Assembly (NCBI GenBank): GCA_036389795.1
Contig: DASVWD010000025.1
Span: forward strand, 1 to 50,521
Direction: 5' to 3'
Length of the DNA stretch: 50,521 nt
DNA from: Longimicrobium sp.
GTDB taxonomy: Bacteria > Gemmatimonadota > Gemmatimonadetes > Longimicrobiales > Longimicrobiaceae
In this document: one piece after another, positions 33,010-41,600 of the stretch
Layout of the letters: every line of letters begins with the position of its first letter
How positions within the stretch are numbered: the first letter of the stretch is position 1
Notes under the pieces: generated by a model
Told to the model about the DNA's origin: nothing
Database searches by the model: none
Seen by the model: the letters and a program-made list of their open reading frames with translations, nothing else
Made by a program: the position numbers and the translations under genes

Positions 33010-33555
33010 TCAGAAAAGGACTCCCTGGCCGTCCTCCCACCGGTTCACCGGCTCCTCGGGAGGAAGCTCCCGGGCCGGGACACCGAACGCACATCGGAAG
33101 GCGTCGCACACCGCGCCGCGTTCCCACCTGACCTTCGAGTCCCCGGGAACATCGCCGGGGCGCGGCTCGACGGCGAGGGTCCAGTAGAAGGCGCGGCGGC
33201 CCATCGCGTCCGGTGGATCCCAGCCGCCGGCGAAGACAACGGTGCCCATCCACTCCGGGGCGACGCCGCGATTCCGGTAGACGGAGTTGCCACCGCACAT
33301 CAGGTTCGCCGAGAGGAAGTCGGAGACCTGCCGATCGTCCATCCCTTTCCCGCGCCCGCGCTCGAGGAGTGAGATCTGGTAGGAGGAGACGTAGCGGCCC
33401 GGCGACGAGACGAGATCGCCGTACGGGTACAGGCGCGCCTCGACGGCGGCGCGCAGAAGGTCCAGGTGAGGGTCGCCGGTATCGGGCCACTGCACCGGGC
33501 GCGAGGGCGTCCAGCGCTCCTCGGCCGCGTGGCGGCGTTTCGTTCGTGCAGGCAT
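33010..33555 (-). CDS. Hypothetical protein ending in QGVLF, coupled to the Mom-like gene
   Basis: The protein has 181 residues. ATG 33555 overlaps the stop of the Mom-like gene as ATGA. The central part has several aromatic and glycine residues (MGTVVFAGGWDPPDAMGRRA, FYWTLAVEP), suggesting a beta fold. The last five residues are QGVLF (33013-33027), which resembles a sliding-clamp-binding peptide. No family is recognised. By position it should act with the Mom-like and SWIM proteins. Confidence 0.6.
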   Translation of the reverse strand: MPARTKRRHAAEERWTPSRPVQWPDTGDPHLDLLRAAVEARLYPYGDLVSSPGRYVSSYQISLLERGRGKGMDDRQVSDFLSANLMCGGNSVYRNRGVAPEWMGTVVFAGGWDPPDAMGRRAFYWTLAVEPRPGDVPGDSKVRWERGAVCDAFRCAFGVPARELPPEEPVNRWEDGQGVLF

Positions 33556-34955
33556 CAGAGAGGTTCGGTGGAAGAGAGCGGGCGCGGCCCGGCGTGGCTG
33601 CGGCCACTCCGCAGCTCGGGGCGGATTTCCTCGGGCGGGATCGTGGTGGGGTAGAAGTCGCGGCGGTGGTCCCGCCGCCGACGCTGGCCGCGCGCGGCCT
33701 CCTCCGCCAGCAGCCGCTCGGTCAGGGGGCGGTGCCGGATCTCGGTCTGGCGCCGGTACCAGGCCGAGCAGCCGAGGCCGGTGAAGTAGGCGTGCTTCGG
33801 CGGGAAGGATTCCATGCGGACGCCGCTCTCCGGCTCCCACCTCAGCGCGACGGCGGTGCCGGGTGGTGCATGGACTCTGCGCCAGTCGCTCCACGCTCCC
33901 TCCAGCGCCGCCGCGATCTCCGGCTCGGTGGCGCCGGGGCGCGTCTCCACCTGCCGCACCCACGCGGCGTCGTGCACCTCGGTCTCCCCACCGCGCCTCA
34001 CCTCGATGCGTACGTGCCCGCCCTCCCACGCCAGGCGGAGCGCTGCGGCGGTGTGGCCGCGCTGGGCGGGCGCGCGCGCCTTCGCCACGGTGCGGGCGCT
34101 CAGCCGCCGCCCCGACCGCAGTCCGACCGCCTCCCGCGTCCAGCGGCCGCCGTTCGTGCGGCCGGTGTAGTGGAAAGCGAGGATCTGGTAGATACGGCCG
34201 AGCATGTTCTCGTACGGGTCGGCCCAGGTGGTCACGCCCTTGATGTAGCCGCGCCCGCGCCCGCGGTCGGCGCCGGCCGACTCGCGCAGGAGGCTCAGGT
34301 GCTCCGGGGCGAGCGCCTCCCCGCGCAGGAGCCGCTGGTGCGCGGACCAGAGCGCGCGGTTGCGCGCCTCCAGCCCCGCGAGGCAGCGGCAGAGGAACCA
34401 GCTGGCCGCCCCGTTGCCGAGCGGCGCTCGGTCGACGTCCGCGGGAGAGAGGGCGAGGCGGCTGAGGGCCGCGTATTCGGCCTCCGTGACCGTGAGGTGC
34501 CGCCGCTGAACCGCGCTGCGGGTGCGGTCGGCGGGAAGGAGGACGAAGTTCTCGCGGGCCCACCGGGGCCGGCACACGCGGCTGAAGACGGCGACGCCGA
34601 GCAGGGCCTCGCCGCGGTACAGTCCGAAGGGGAGCCCGCGCATGCCGGGCCCGGCCGTGTAGTGGTTCCGGGCCAGGAACTCGCCGATTACGCCGGTGGA
34701 GCCGCGCGGCGGGATCCGCCGCACAATGCACCCGTCGGGACGGAAGAGCGGCCCGTCCGGTGGTCCGGCTGGCCGGCGGTGGGGGAGCGCGGCGTCCCAG
34801 AGGCCAAGCTGGTCGAGGAAGAGCGAGGGTCCGCGCGCCGGATCCGCTCCCGGCCAGGCGAGCGGCGAGGCCGGATGCACGGCGCACGGACGGCGGCGCG
34901 CCGGCCGGGTGCCGCGCGGCGCCTGGCATCGGCGGGTGGATGCGGCCCGGATCAC
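33555..34955 (-). CDS. Mom-like (GNAT-fold) putative DNA-base modification protein
   Basis: The protein has 466 residues. GTG 34955 overlaps the upstream stop. The region from about residue 90 to 290 recalls the Mom family of phage Mu, a GNAT-like enzyme that modifies adenine in DNA. It has FLARNHYTAGPGMRGLPFG, GEALLGVAVFSRV, EYAALSRLALSP, AASWFLCRCLAG and later YIKGVTTWADPYENMLGRIY followed by FHYTGRTNGG. This is a pattern match from memory. Ahead of it, QLGLW (residues 49-53, 34797-34811) resembles a clamp-binding site. The C-terminal 180 residues are unrecognised and basic. The gene is flanked by coupled SWIM-finger and QGVLF-tail genes. Confidence 0.6.
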   Translation of the reverse strand: MIRAASTRRCQAPRGTRPARRRPCAVHPASPLAWPGADPARGPSLFLDQLGLWDAALPHRRPAGPPDGPLFRPDGCIVRRIPPRGSTGVIGEFLARNHYTAGPGMRGLPFGLYRGEALLGVAVFSRVCRPRWARENFVLLPADRTRSAVQRRHLTVTEAEYAALSRLALSPADVDRAPLGNGAASWFLCRCLAGLEARNRALWSAHQRLLRGEALAPEHLSLLRESAGADRGRGRGYIKGVTTWADPYENMLGRIYQILAFHYTGRTNGGRWTREAVGLRSGRRLSARTVAKARAPAQRGHTAAALRLAWEGGHVRIEVRRGGETEVHDAAWVRQVETRPGATEPEIAAALEGAWSDWRRVHAPPGTAVALRWEPESGVRMESFPPKHAYFTGLGCSAWYRRQTEIRHRPLTERLLAEEAARGQRRRRDHRRDFYPTTIPPEEIRPELRSGRSHAGPRPLSSTEPL

Positions 34956-35512
34956 GCGGCGATCCGCGTCGCGTCCGCGGCCTCCGGGGCGGGGGAGACG
35001 AACTCCGGGCGGGAGACGCTCCGGGTCACGCGGCCCAGCACCTCGCCCGCGCCGCGGCGCACCACCGTGACGTCCGACGTCTCGCCGTCCCGGTCGCGCC
35101 TGAACTCCAGCTCGTCCACGGGGACGGCGGTGGCGGCCGCCACCCGGCGCTTCAGCGTCTCCGTGAGCACGATGGTGCGGCCGCGCAGTTCCGCGCGGAG
35201 CCGGTCGTTCTCGGCGAGGAGCCGCTGGACCAGCTGGCCGGCCGCGTGCACCACCCGCTCATCCCCCTCGCCGAGGAGGCAGGCGAGGAGGTGCTGGCAC
35301 ACCACCTGGCGCCAGGTGAAGTCGCCGCAGTCGCAGCGCTCCACCGTCGGGTCGATCAGGTCTACGAAGTGCCGTTCGGCGCCGCCGGTCACCGCGTACC
35401 GGCCCCGCTCGGTACGGCGGACGGTGAGGGTGAGGGCGCGCGCCAGGCGGTCCGGGTCGACTCCCCCGGCCGCGTCGATGTTCACCAGGGCGATGATGCG
35501 GGTCCCGTGCAT
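34952..35512 (-). CDS. SWIM zinc-finger protein
   Basis: The protein has 186 residues. It has the SWIM pattern CxC-x(n)-CxH: CDCGDFTWRQVVCQHLLACL at about residues 59-78. This fold binds DNA or proteins and is frequent in nucleic-acid-handling proteins. A helix with a leucine-rich heptad-like stretch follows (LVQRLLAENDRLRAELRGR), which may dimerise. The ATG at 35512 follows a leader with terminator-like hairpin. It is the first of three overlapping genes with the Mom-like protein, so a role as DNA-targeting partner is plausible but not shown. Confidence 0.75.
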   Translation of the reverse strand: MHGTRIIALVNIDAAGGVDPDRLARALTLTVRRTERGRYAVTGGAERHFVDLIDPTVERCDCGDFTWRQVVCQHLLACLLGEGDERVVHAAGQLVQRLLAENDRLRAELRGRTIVLTETLKRRVAAATAVPVDELEFRRDRDGETSDVTVVRRGAGEVLGRVTRSVSRPEFVSPAPEAADATRIAA

Positions 35513-35531
35513 GGTGCGTCGGAGCGCAGGG

Positions 35532-35600
35532 AAAAAAGGCGAGGCCCCGCGCCGGACCGTCCGACGCGGAGCCCCGCCTCCTTTTCTCCCCCGGGGTTGA
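35532..35600 (-). promoter_or_regulatory. Leader with box and perfect attenuator-like terminator hairpin
   Basis: On the minus strand the box CCCCGGGGGAGAAAAGGAGG (within 35600-35576) runs into a hairpin of about 18-20 base pairs including three G-U pairs (35578-35559 with 35557-35538). Six T residues follow at once (35537-35532). This is a textbook intrinsic terminator placed 20 bases before the ATG at 35512. It may simply end the upstream transcript, or it may act as an attenuator of the SWIM/Mom-like operon. Confidence 0.6.
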
Positions 35601-35626
35601 ACCCCTCACCCGCCTGCTGTTCCCGG

Positions 35627-35968
35627 CTACTGGCCGCCGCGTCCGCTCCTCGGCCGGCACGAGAGGGACCTCCACAGCTCGCCGAGCGCCGCACGGAGGT
35701 TGCGGACGAAGCCGTCCAGCAGCTCCCCGCCGGACGAGTGCCGCCGTCCGGGCGCCGCCGCCCGCGGGCTCGCGGGTGCAGGCCGGTGCGACCGGAACTC
35801 CACCGAGCGGCACCGGTCGCAGACGCGGCCCGCCAGCGCGAGCTCGCCAACCATCACCGGTGCGGTCCCCGCGCGGACGGCGGTCCAAGTGCCCATCCGG
35901 CCTTGGGTGCAGCTCCCGCAGGGATCGGCCGGTGGCTCCTCGACCACCATGGCGGGCGTGCCGCTCAC
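35627..35968 (-). CDS. Small protein with two CxxC pairs
   Basis: The 113-residue protein starts at GTG 35968, overlapping the stop of the preceding gene as GTGA. CGSC (about 17) and CDRC (about 50) are spaced like a zinc ribbon. The C-terminal half is basic (SLSCRPRSGRGG). No family is recognised. It belongs to the parA operon by overlap and spacing and may be a DNA-binding accessory. Confidence 0.6.
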   Translation of the reverse strand: MSGTPAMVVEEPPADPCGSCTQGRMGTWTAVRAGTAPVMVGELALAGRVCDRCRSVEFRSHRPAPASPRAAAPGRRHSSGGELLDGFVRNLRAALGELWRSLSCRPRSGRGGQ

Positions 35969-36363
35969 GTCGTCCTCGCCGGCAGGAAGCGCAGCAGGTA
36001 CTCCGTTACTTCATCCTCCGAGTCGCAGAGACCCGCCACGTCCAGCCCACTGCGCAGCACGGCCTTCACCAGGCCGCGCACGAGCGCGCTGCGGTCGAAG
36101 GTCGTCTCGGTGCGCAGGCGGATCGCGAACGCCGTGGTGTCGAGGTAGTCCCGCGGCTCTTTATCGAGCTGGAACTCCCGGGGGCGGAAGGACCGCCCGT
36201 CGGCCGGCGCCGCTTCGGCCGCGGGCTTCGGCCGGACCTCGCGCGGCGGAGCCGCAGGTAGCCGGGCTACCGCGGTGTCGGACGGGCGTGCCACCCCCGG
36301 CAGGCGCGGCACGCGGCCGGGAACGGGCTCCAGGCCGCGACGGGGGAGCGCTTCGTCGGACAT
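35965..36363 (-). CDS. Possible ParA partner protein
   Basis: The protein has 132 residues and starts four bases after the parA stop. The first 60 residues are Pro/Ala-rich and disordered. The rest (DTTAFAIRLRTETTFDRSAL, then VRGLVKAVLRSG and EDEVTEYLLRF) has the size and layout of a small strand-helix-helix DNA-binding domain, as in partition partners of the ParG/RHH type. No ParB-like nuclease domain is present. Position right behind parA supports a partition role; the fold is only my reading. Confidence 0.5.
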   Translation of the reverse strand: MSDEALPRRGLEPVPGRVPRLPGVARPSDTAVARLPAAPPREVRPKPAAEAAPADGRSFRPREFQLDKEPRDYLDTTAFAIRLRTETTFDRSALVRGLVKAVLRSGLDVAGLCDSEDEVTEYLLRFLPARTT

Positions 36364-36367
36364 GGTC

Positions 36368-37273
36368 CTACGCGGCGGACGCGGTCACGGGTGCGGGGAG
36401 GAAGCCCAGGCGCACGCCGCGCAGGCGCACGTCGGCCGCGAGCTCCCGCGCGTCTACGCGGCCCCACTCGACGCCCCGCAGCAGCACCTCGGCGGCCAGG
36501 TCGCGGTAGCACTGGGCTCCGGTGGAGCGCAGCCGCGGGTCTTCCTGGAAGATGGTGCGGAAGTGGTCTTGCGCCCGCTCGATGGTGACGTTCCGGCGGA
36601 TCACGGTCTCGAACACCGCGGTGCCGTAGTCGGCGCGGATCTCGGCCTCCCGCTCCTGGGTGTCTACGAACTGGTAGTTCAGGTCGGTGAGCAGCACGCC
36701 CATGATGTCGGCCATCGGCTCGGCGCTGGTCGCGCGCAGTGCGATCAGGCGTTCCATGAAGCGGAAGAGCCGCCCGGTGCCGTGAAGGGAAAAGCGCTCG
36801 AGCTTGGTCGGGATGATGAAGCGGTCGCCCGCGATCATGGCGAGCGTCATGGGCAGGCCGATCCCCGGCGGGCAGTCGAAGAGGACGACGTCGAACGGCG
36901 TCTCCAGCATCGCGAGCGCGTCGCGGAGCCGGGTGCGGAAACCGGGGACGCGGGCCAGGCGGATCAGCTCGTCCTCGTCGCCGAGCGCCTCACAGGCGGT
37001 GATGAGGTGGAGGTTGGGGGTGGTGGTCGGGCGGATGGCCTCCTCGATGTGCATCCCCTCCAGCAGGACGCCGCCGAGATTGGGCCCATCGTCCTCGGCG
37101 CCCAGGGTGAGCGCGAATGACGTGCTCGCCTGGGGATCCATGTCGATGATCAGCGTGCGGAAGGAGCGCGACGCGATCCCGATCTCGCCGGCCTGGGCCA
37201 GCGCGGCTCCGAGGTTGATGGTGGTGGTGCTCTTTGCGACGCCGCCCTTGCGGTTGACGATGGGGATTCTCAT
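36368..37273 (-). CDS. parA: ParA-family partition ATPase
   Basis: The 301-residue protein has the deviant Walker A KGGVAKSTTTINLG at residues 9-22, a Walker A' region LIIDMDPQASTS, and Walker B FDVVLFDCPPGIG. This is the ParA/MinD-type ATPase that moves DNA or protein cargo along the nucleoid. No N-terminal HTH is present, so it is the short class. It is followed by two small genes in overlapping order. On an integrative element or plasmid it would secure inheritance. Confidence 0.9.
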   Translation of the reverse strand: MRIPIVNRKGGVAKSTTTINLGAALAQAGEIGIASRSFRTLIIDMDPQASTSFALTLGAEDDGPNLGGVLLEGMHIEEAIRPTTTPNLHLITACEALGDEDELIRLARVPGFRTRLRDALAMLETPFDVVLFDCPPGIGLPMTLAMIAGDRFIIPTKLERFSLHGTGRLFRFMERLIALRATSAEPMADIMGVLLTDLNYQFVDTQEREAEIRADYGTAVFETVIRRNVTIERAQDHFRTIFQEDPRLRSTGAQCYRDLAAEVLLRGVEWGRVDARELAADVRLRGVRLGFLPAPVTASAA

Positions 37274-37311
37274 GCGGGTGCGGGAGGAGGTGGGCTGTCT
37301 CTCTCCCGCAC

Positions 37312-37353
37312 TGGTACCCCGGGTGCCGGGGGGCCGCCGGGCCGGGCGCCCGG
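37312..37353. promoter_or_regulatory. TGGTACCCCGG element and palindrome upstream of parA
   Basis: TGGTACCCCGG (37312-37322) ends about 39 bases before the parA ATG. A perfect 12-base palindrome CCGGGCGCCCGG lies at 37342-37353, and an imperfect inverted repeat (TACCC...GGGTA) joins the two. This may be the parA promoter/operator, a centromere-like site, or a terminator for the gene at 37415. The choice cannot be made from sequence alone. Confidence 0.35.
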
Positions 37354-37414
37354 GTATCCGGGTGGCCTCGCCAGCGCTCCGCGTCTATCGCCGCACCGGA
37401 TCAGCGATGCGACG

Positions 37415-38248
37415 TCACGAACCGCCGATGTCCAGGCGCATCGCTCCCTCCTGTTTCAGCACTAGGTCATCGCCCCGCAAATTCACGTTCCTGTGGAAGA
37501 AATCACACGCTCCGTCAAGATCGAGGACGGATTCCAGGAGTGACGCTCGGGTGGTCCGGTTGACCGACTTAACGCCCAGGCAGACAAAGCCGTGCGCCAG
37601 GGCGAAGTTCCCGATGACATCGGCCGCCTGCACCATCGCGGACTGCTCGTCCGGCAACACCCGGAGCTCGTCCATCACCGGAGCGCCCGGGTGATGAAGG
37701 TTCCGGAAGCCGTTGTAGAACGCCCGGAGAAGCACAGCCGCGGAGAGCCGTGCGGCCGGACCGGAGCCTGCCAGCTTGGCGAGCAACTCCCTACGGTCGT
37801 CGCTGTCGACCTCGAAATCGGCCACGGATCCGGGAGCGATCCCGTCCATTACACGCTGGAACGCGACCAGCTGCGGGCCGAAGAGCTTGGACGTCTCCAA
37901 CAGCCTCCGGTCGTGCTGCTGATTCCCGATATACGCCGCCTCCATCAAACCGGTGATTGCGGAGGTGATCCGGTCGCGTTCGCCTGCGCTGTGGAGGACA
38001 AGGGTGATCCTAGACGGGGCGTTGTCCAGCACCGCGTCGCGCACCGCGGACAGGAACTCCGCGTAGGCGGGGGCGTGAGCGGGAGCGAACTTCCGGGCGT
38101 GAAACACAGCGAGGCCGTGTTTCGCCAGGATTCGCTTGGTCTCGGCCTCCAGCGCGGTCGCCGCGATCTCGGGAAGGATGACGTAAGCGTACCCGTCCAC
38201 CTGCTGCGTACCCGAGGCGATCTCGTCCGTCCCGACGATCAGCTTCAT
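37415..38248 (-). CDS. DUF3800-like protein
   Basis: The protein has 277 residues from ATG 38248; longer frames upstream are Arg/Cys-rich and non-coding in character. The start MKLIVGTDEIASG, the later FHARKFAP and the end segment MVQAADVIGNFALAHGF match the pattern of DUF3800 (an RNase H-like family with an early acidic residue and a late QxADxI motif). These proteins are common on mobile elements, with unknown substrate. It follows the preceding gene by four bases and lies upstream of parA. Confidence 0.6.
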   Translation of the reverse strand: MKLIVGTDEIASGTQQVDGYAYVILPEIAATALEAETKRILAKHGLAVFHARKFAPAHAPAYAEFLSAVRDAVLDNAPSRITLVLHSAGERDRITSAITGLMEAAYIGNQQHDRRLLETSKLFGPQLVAFQRVMDGIAPGSVADFEVDSDDRRELLAKLAGSGPAARLSAAVLLRAFYNGFRNLHHPGAPVMDELRVLPDEQSAMVQAADVIGNFALAHGFVCLGVKSVNRTTRASLLESVLDLDGACDFFHRNVNLRGDDLVLKQEGAMRLDIGGS

Positions 38249-38252
38249 CCGC

Positions 38253-38582
38253 TCACTCCCCCGGGATCTCTTCGTTCCACGGCAGGGTCGAGCCCCGGTG
38301 GTGCCGCAGCCGCTCCTCGCGGCCCATGTCCTTCTCCCAGCGCGGCACAGCGTACACGACCCCCTGCGGCAGCACGAGCTCGTCGTCCGACTGCTTCCCA
38401 TCCCGGAAGACGGCGAGACGGTAGCGCGGCTGCCGGTCCGCCTTCGTGGGCGGGAGCAGCTCGATCACCACGCCCTCGCCCGCCTCCCGGCCGGGGCCGT
38501 CCGACCACGCCAGCCGGTCGCCCAGCGTGTGCTCGTGCCGGGGCTCCGGCTTTACTCGTTTCTTCCCCGAACCGCCGCTCAT
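38253..38582 (-). CDS. Hypothetical small protein
   Basis: The 109-residue protein starts at ATG 38582 beside GGAGGGAGC. It has a basic Gly/Lys-rich start and a central beta-like segment (RLAWSDGPGREAGEGVVIEL, YRLAVFRDGKQSD). No family is recognised. It is the first of two adjacent genes with the DUF3800-like one and follows the giant methylase-helicase gene. Confidence 0.55.
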   Translation of the reverse strand: MSGGSGKKRVKPEPRHEHTLGDRLAWSDGPGREAGEGVVIELLPPTKADRQPRYRLAVFRDGKQSDDELVLPQGVVYAVPRWEKDMGREERLRHHRGSTLPWNEEIPGE

Positions 38583-38593
38583 GCTCCCTCCGC

Positions 38594-38630
38594 GCGGGCG
38601 GGGCGCACCGCCCCGCCCGCCTGTGGTTTT
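38594..38630 (-). promoter_or_regulatory. Hairpin leader between the methylase-helicase gene and the small gene
   Basis: A perfect 12-base-pair hairpin (38594-38605 with 38609-38620) stands 12 bases before the ATG at 38582. A weak version of the recurrent box (GGAAAACCACAGG) precedes it and begins right after the upstream stop. This is the box, hairpin and start order in its most compact form. Confidence 0.45.
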
Positions 38631-38638
38631 CCGATGCG

Positions 38639-41600
38639 CTACGCCGCCATCGCCACCGCCTCGGCGTCGTCGGAGACCTCCTCCGGCTCCTCCTCCACGG
38701 TGGCCACCTCCAGCGCGCCCAGGTCCTGGCGCTCGCCGGGCTCGTTCATCCGCAGCGCCCGCTCGATCTCGCGCAGCCGCGCCACCAGGGCATTCAGCTT
38801 CTCCTCCTGCGGGAACGGCTCGTCCGTGATCCCCTCCAGCTGCGCGGCCTGCGTGCGCAGGTAGGCGACCTGGTGCTCGTAGCTCTCCGCGATCCCGTCC
38901 AGCCGCCGCGGCACCGCTTCCAGGCTCTGCACCAGGTGCACCGGCGACTGGAAGAGCTGCACGTCCTGCTCGTAGGTCCGCGCGCCGCGCAGGATCAGCG
39001 CCGTGTCCATGCGCGGGTGCACCGCCGCCAGCAGCTCGAAGCCCGCGAAGCTCCCCACGGCGACCGTCTCGCGCCCGCGCGAGGCGTGGCACGCCTCCTC
39101 CACGAAGCGGCGGAGGGCGGCGCCGCCCTCCGGCCGCTTGGTGTAGAGCTGGCCGGCGACGGTGATCCGGAACGCCTCCCCGGCCGTCCCCTCCCGGCGC
39201 GCCAGGTCGGCGCGCGTGGCGGCCAGCATGGCCTCCGCCTGCTCCAGCCGGCGCGGGAAGTCCTGCCGCTCGGCGCGGGCGCGGATCTGCCGGTCCAGGA
39301 ACGCGCTCCGGGCGCGCTTGAGCCGCGCGATCTCGGCCTCGGCGTTCGCCTTCTCCAAGATCATCGGGTTCCCGGCCGCCAGCGCCTTCACCTCCGCGTA
39401 GCTCAGCGTCACGCTGTCGTTGTCGGCGATCTCGCGGATGCTGGGGTCACCCATCATCACGCGGTTGATCATCTCCAGCTTGTAGTGCAGGAGATTCCAG
39501 ACGTAGAGGTCGAAGGAGCGCTCGGTAACGTAGCGCCGGATCCAGAGGTACGGCCAGATGTTTCCGCGCCGCGCCCCGCGCCCGTCGCGCTGCTCCACGT
39601 CGCTGGGCCGGTAGGGCGCGTCGAGGTGGTGGATGGCGAGGATGCGGTCCTGGACGTTGGTGCCGGTGCCCATGTTCACGGTGCTCCCGAGCGTCACGCG
39701 CACCAGCCCCGCGCGGATCGCCGCCTGCAGCGCCGCCTTCTTCCGCGAGTTGTTGGCCTCCTGCATAAAGGCGATCTCGTGCGCCGGCACCCCGCGCGCG
39801 AGCAGCTTGTCGCGGACGTCGTTGTAGACGCTGAACGATCCGTCGTAGCGCGGGACGGAGAGGTCGCAGAAGACGAGCTGGGTGGCCCGGTCGCGCTGCG
39901 TCTCCTCCCAGCGGCGGAAGACGTCCTCCACCAGCAGGTTCACCTTCGAGCCCGGGTGGTCGGGGAGCCGCAGGTCGATCAGCCGCATGTCCAGCGCGGC
40001 CTTGCGGCCGTCGTTGGTGACCAGGAGCATGTTGTCGACGCGCGGGTCGACGTACTCGTCCGGGTCGCGGATCCGCTCGGCGCGCTCCACCAGCGTCTCG
40101 GTGTACTCCAGTAGCTCGTCCGAGGGCTGGGCGGTGACCACCTCGGGGCGCCCGCCGAAGAGCTTCGGCCGGGGCAGCTGGAGGAGCCGCTTCGGCCCGC
40201 GCTCCCGCACCCGGATGCGCGGCCAGGCCGACTCCTGCATCGACGGCGGCGGAGAGAGCTCGGGCTCGGGCGCCTGCTCCTGCGCCTCGGCGGCCGCCGG
40301 CGGCGGGTCGTAGAGCGACTCGGCGAGCTGGATGTCGATGCGCTGCGTGATGATCCCCAGCAGCTCGGGGACGTTGGTGAAGTGGAAGCGCTCGCGCATC
40401 CGGAAGCCGCCGCCATCCGGGCTCGGCTCCAGCTGCCAGGTGCGGCGGATGAAGTTGGCCGCGAAGGCGTCGAAGTGCTCGATCCCGTACTCGCGCAGGA
40501 GGTCCGGCGCCATGTAGCGCAGGTGGACGTGCAGCTCGGCGATGGTGTTGGAGATCAGCGTCCCGGTCATCCCCACCACGCCGCGCCCGGGCCGGAGCGA
40601 CTCCAGCCAGGCGCACTTCATCATCAGGTCGGAGGAGCGCTTGGACGGCTTCGCCGCCCGCGGCATCCCCGCGATCTTGGTCCGGGTCGCGGCGTTCTTG
40701 TAGAGGTGGATCTCGTCGACGAAGAGCCAGTCGACGCCGAGTTCCTCGAAGGTCAGGTTCTCGTCCTTCCCGCCGTGGTGGGAGACGGCCTTGAGCCGCG
40801 CCTCGTACTGGCGGAGCACCACCTGGATCTGCTTTACGGTGAGGCTCCGCTCGCCCTCCTCGACGATCGCCTCCTGCAGCAGCTCCTCGAACGCCGCGAC
40901 CTCCGCCTCCAGGAAGCGGATCTCGAACGCCTTCGACATCCCCAGCCGCTCGAAGGCGGAGTGGGTGACGATGATCGCGTCGTACTCGCCGCTGGCCGCC
41001 CGGGCGAAGAAGAGCCGGCGCTTCTCCTTGCTGCTCACGTCCTCCACGTGCGCGGTGAGGAGGCGCGCCTCGGGGTACGCCTGCAGGAACTCGCGCGAGT
41101 ACTGCTCCAGCATGTGGTTCATGGTGGCGTGCAGCGGCTTGGAGCAGATGCCGAGCTGCCGCATGCGCATGCTGGCCAGGATCGCGGCGAGCGTCTTCCC
41201 CGCGCCCACCACGTGCGCCATCCCGGCGTTGCCGTGGGAGACGATCTGCCAGGCGACGTTCTTCTGGTGGGGGTCGGGGACGAGCGCGGAGGAGAGGCCG
41301 GGGAACGTCATGTGGCTGCCGTCGTAGTCGCGCAGCCGCACGTCGTTGAAGCACTCGTTGTAGCGCCGCACCAGGTAGTCGGCGCGGTCGGGGTCGGCCC
41401 ACGCCCAGCGCGTGAACTCGTCGGCGATCTGCTGCGCCTTCTCCTGCGCCTCCAGCGTGGCGTCGGCGTTGCGGACGGTCTTCTCCTTCCCGTCCTCCTC
41501 CACGGTGTCGTAGATCACCGTGGCGCGCTGGTTGAGCAGGTCCTCCAGGAGCCGGTAGGCGCTCGCGCGCGCGGTCCCCCAGACCTTGCGGGCGCGCACC

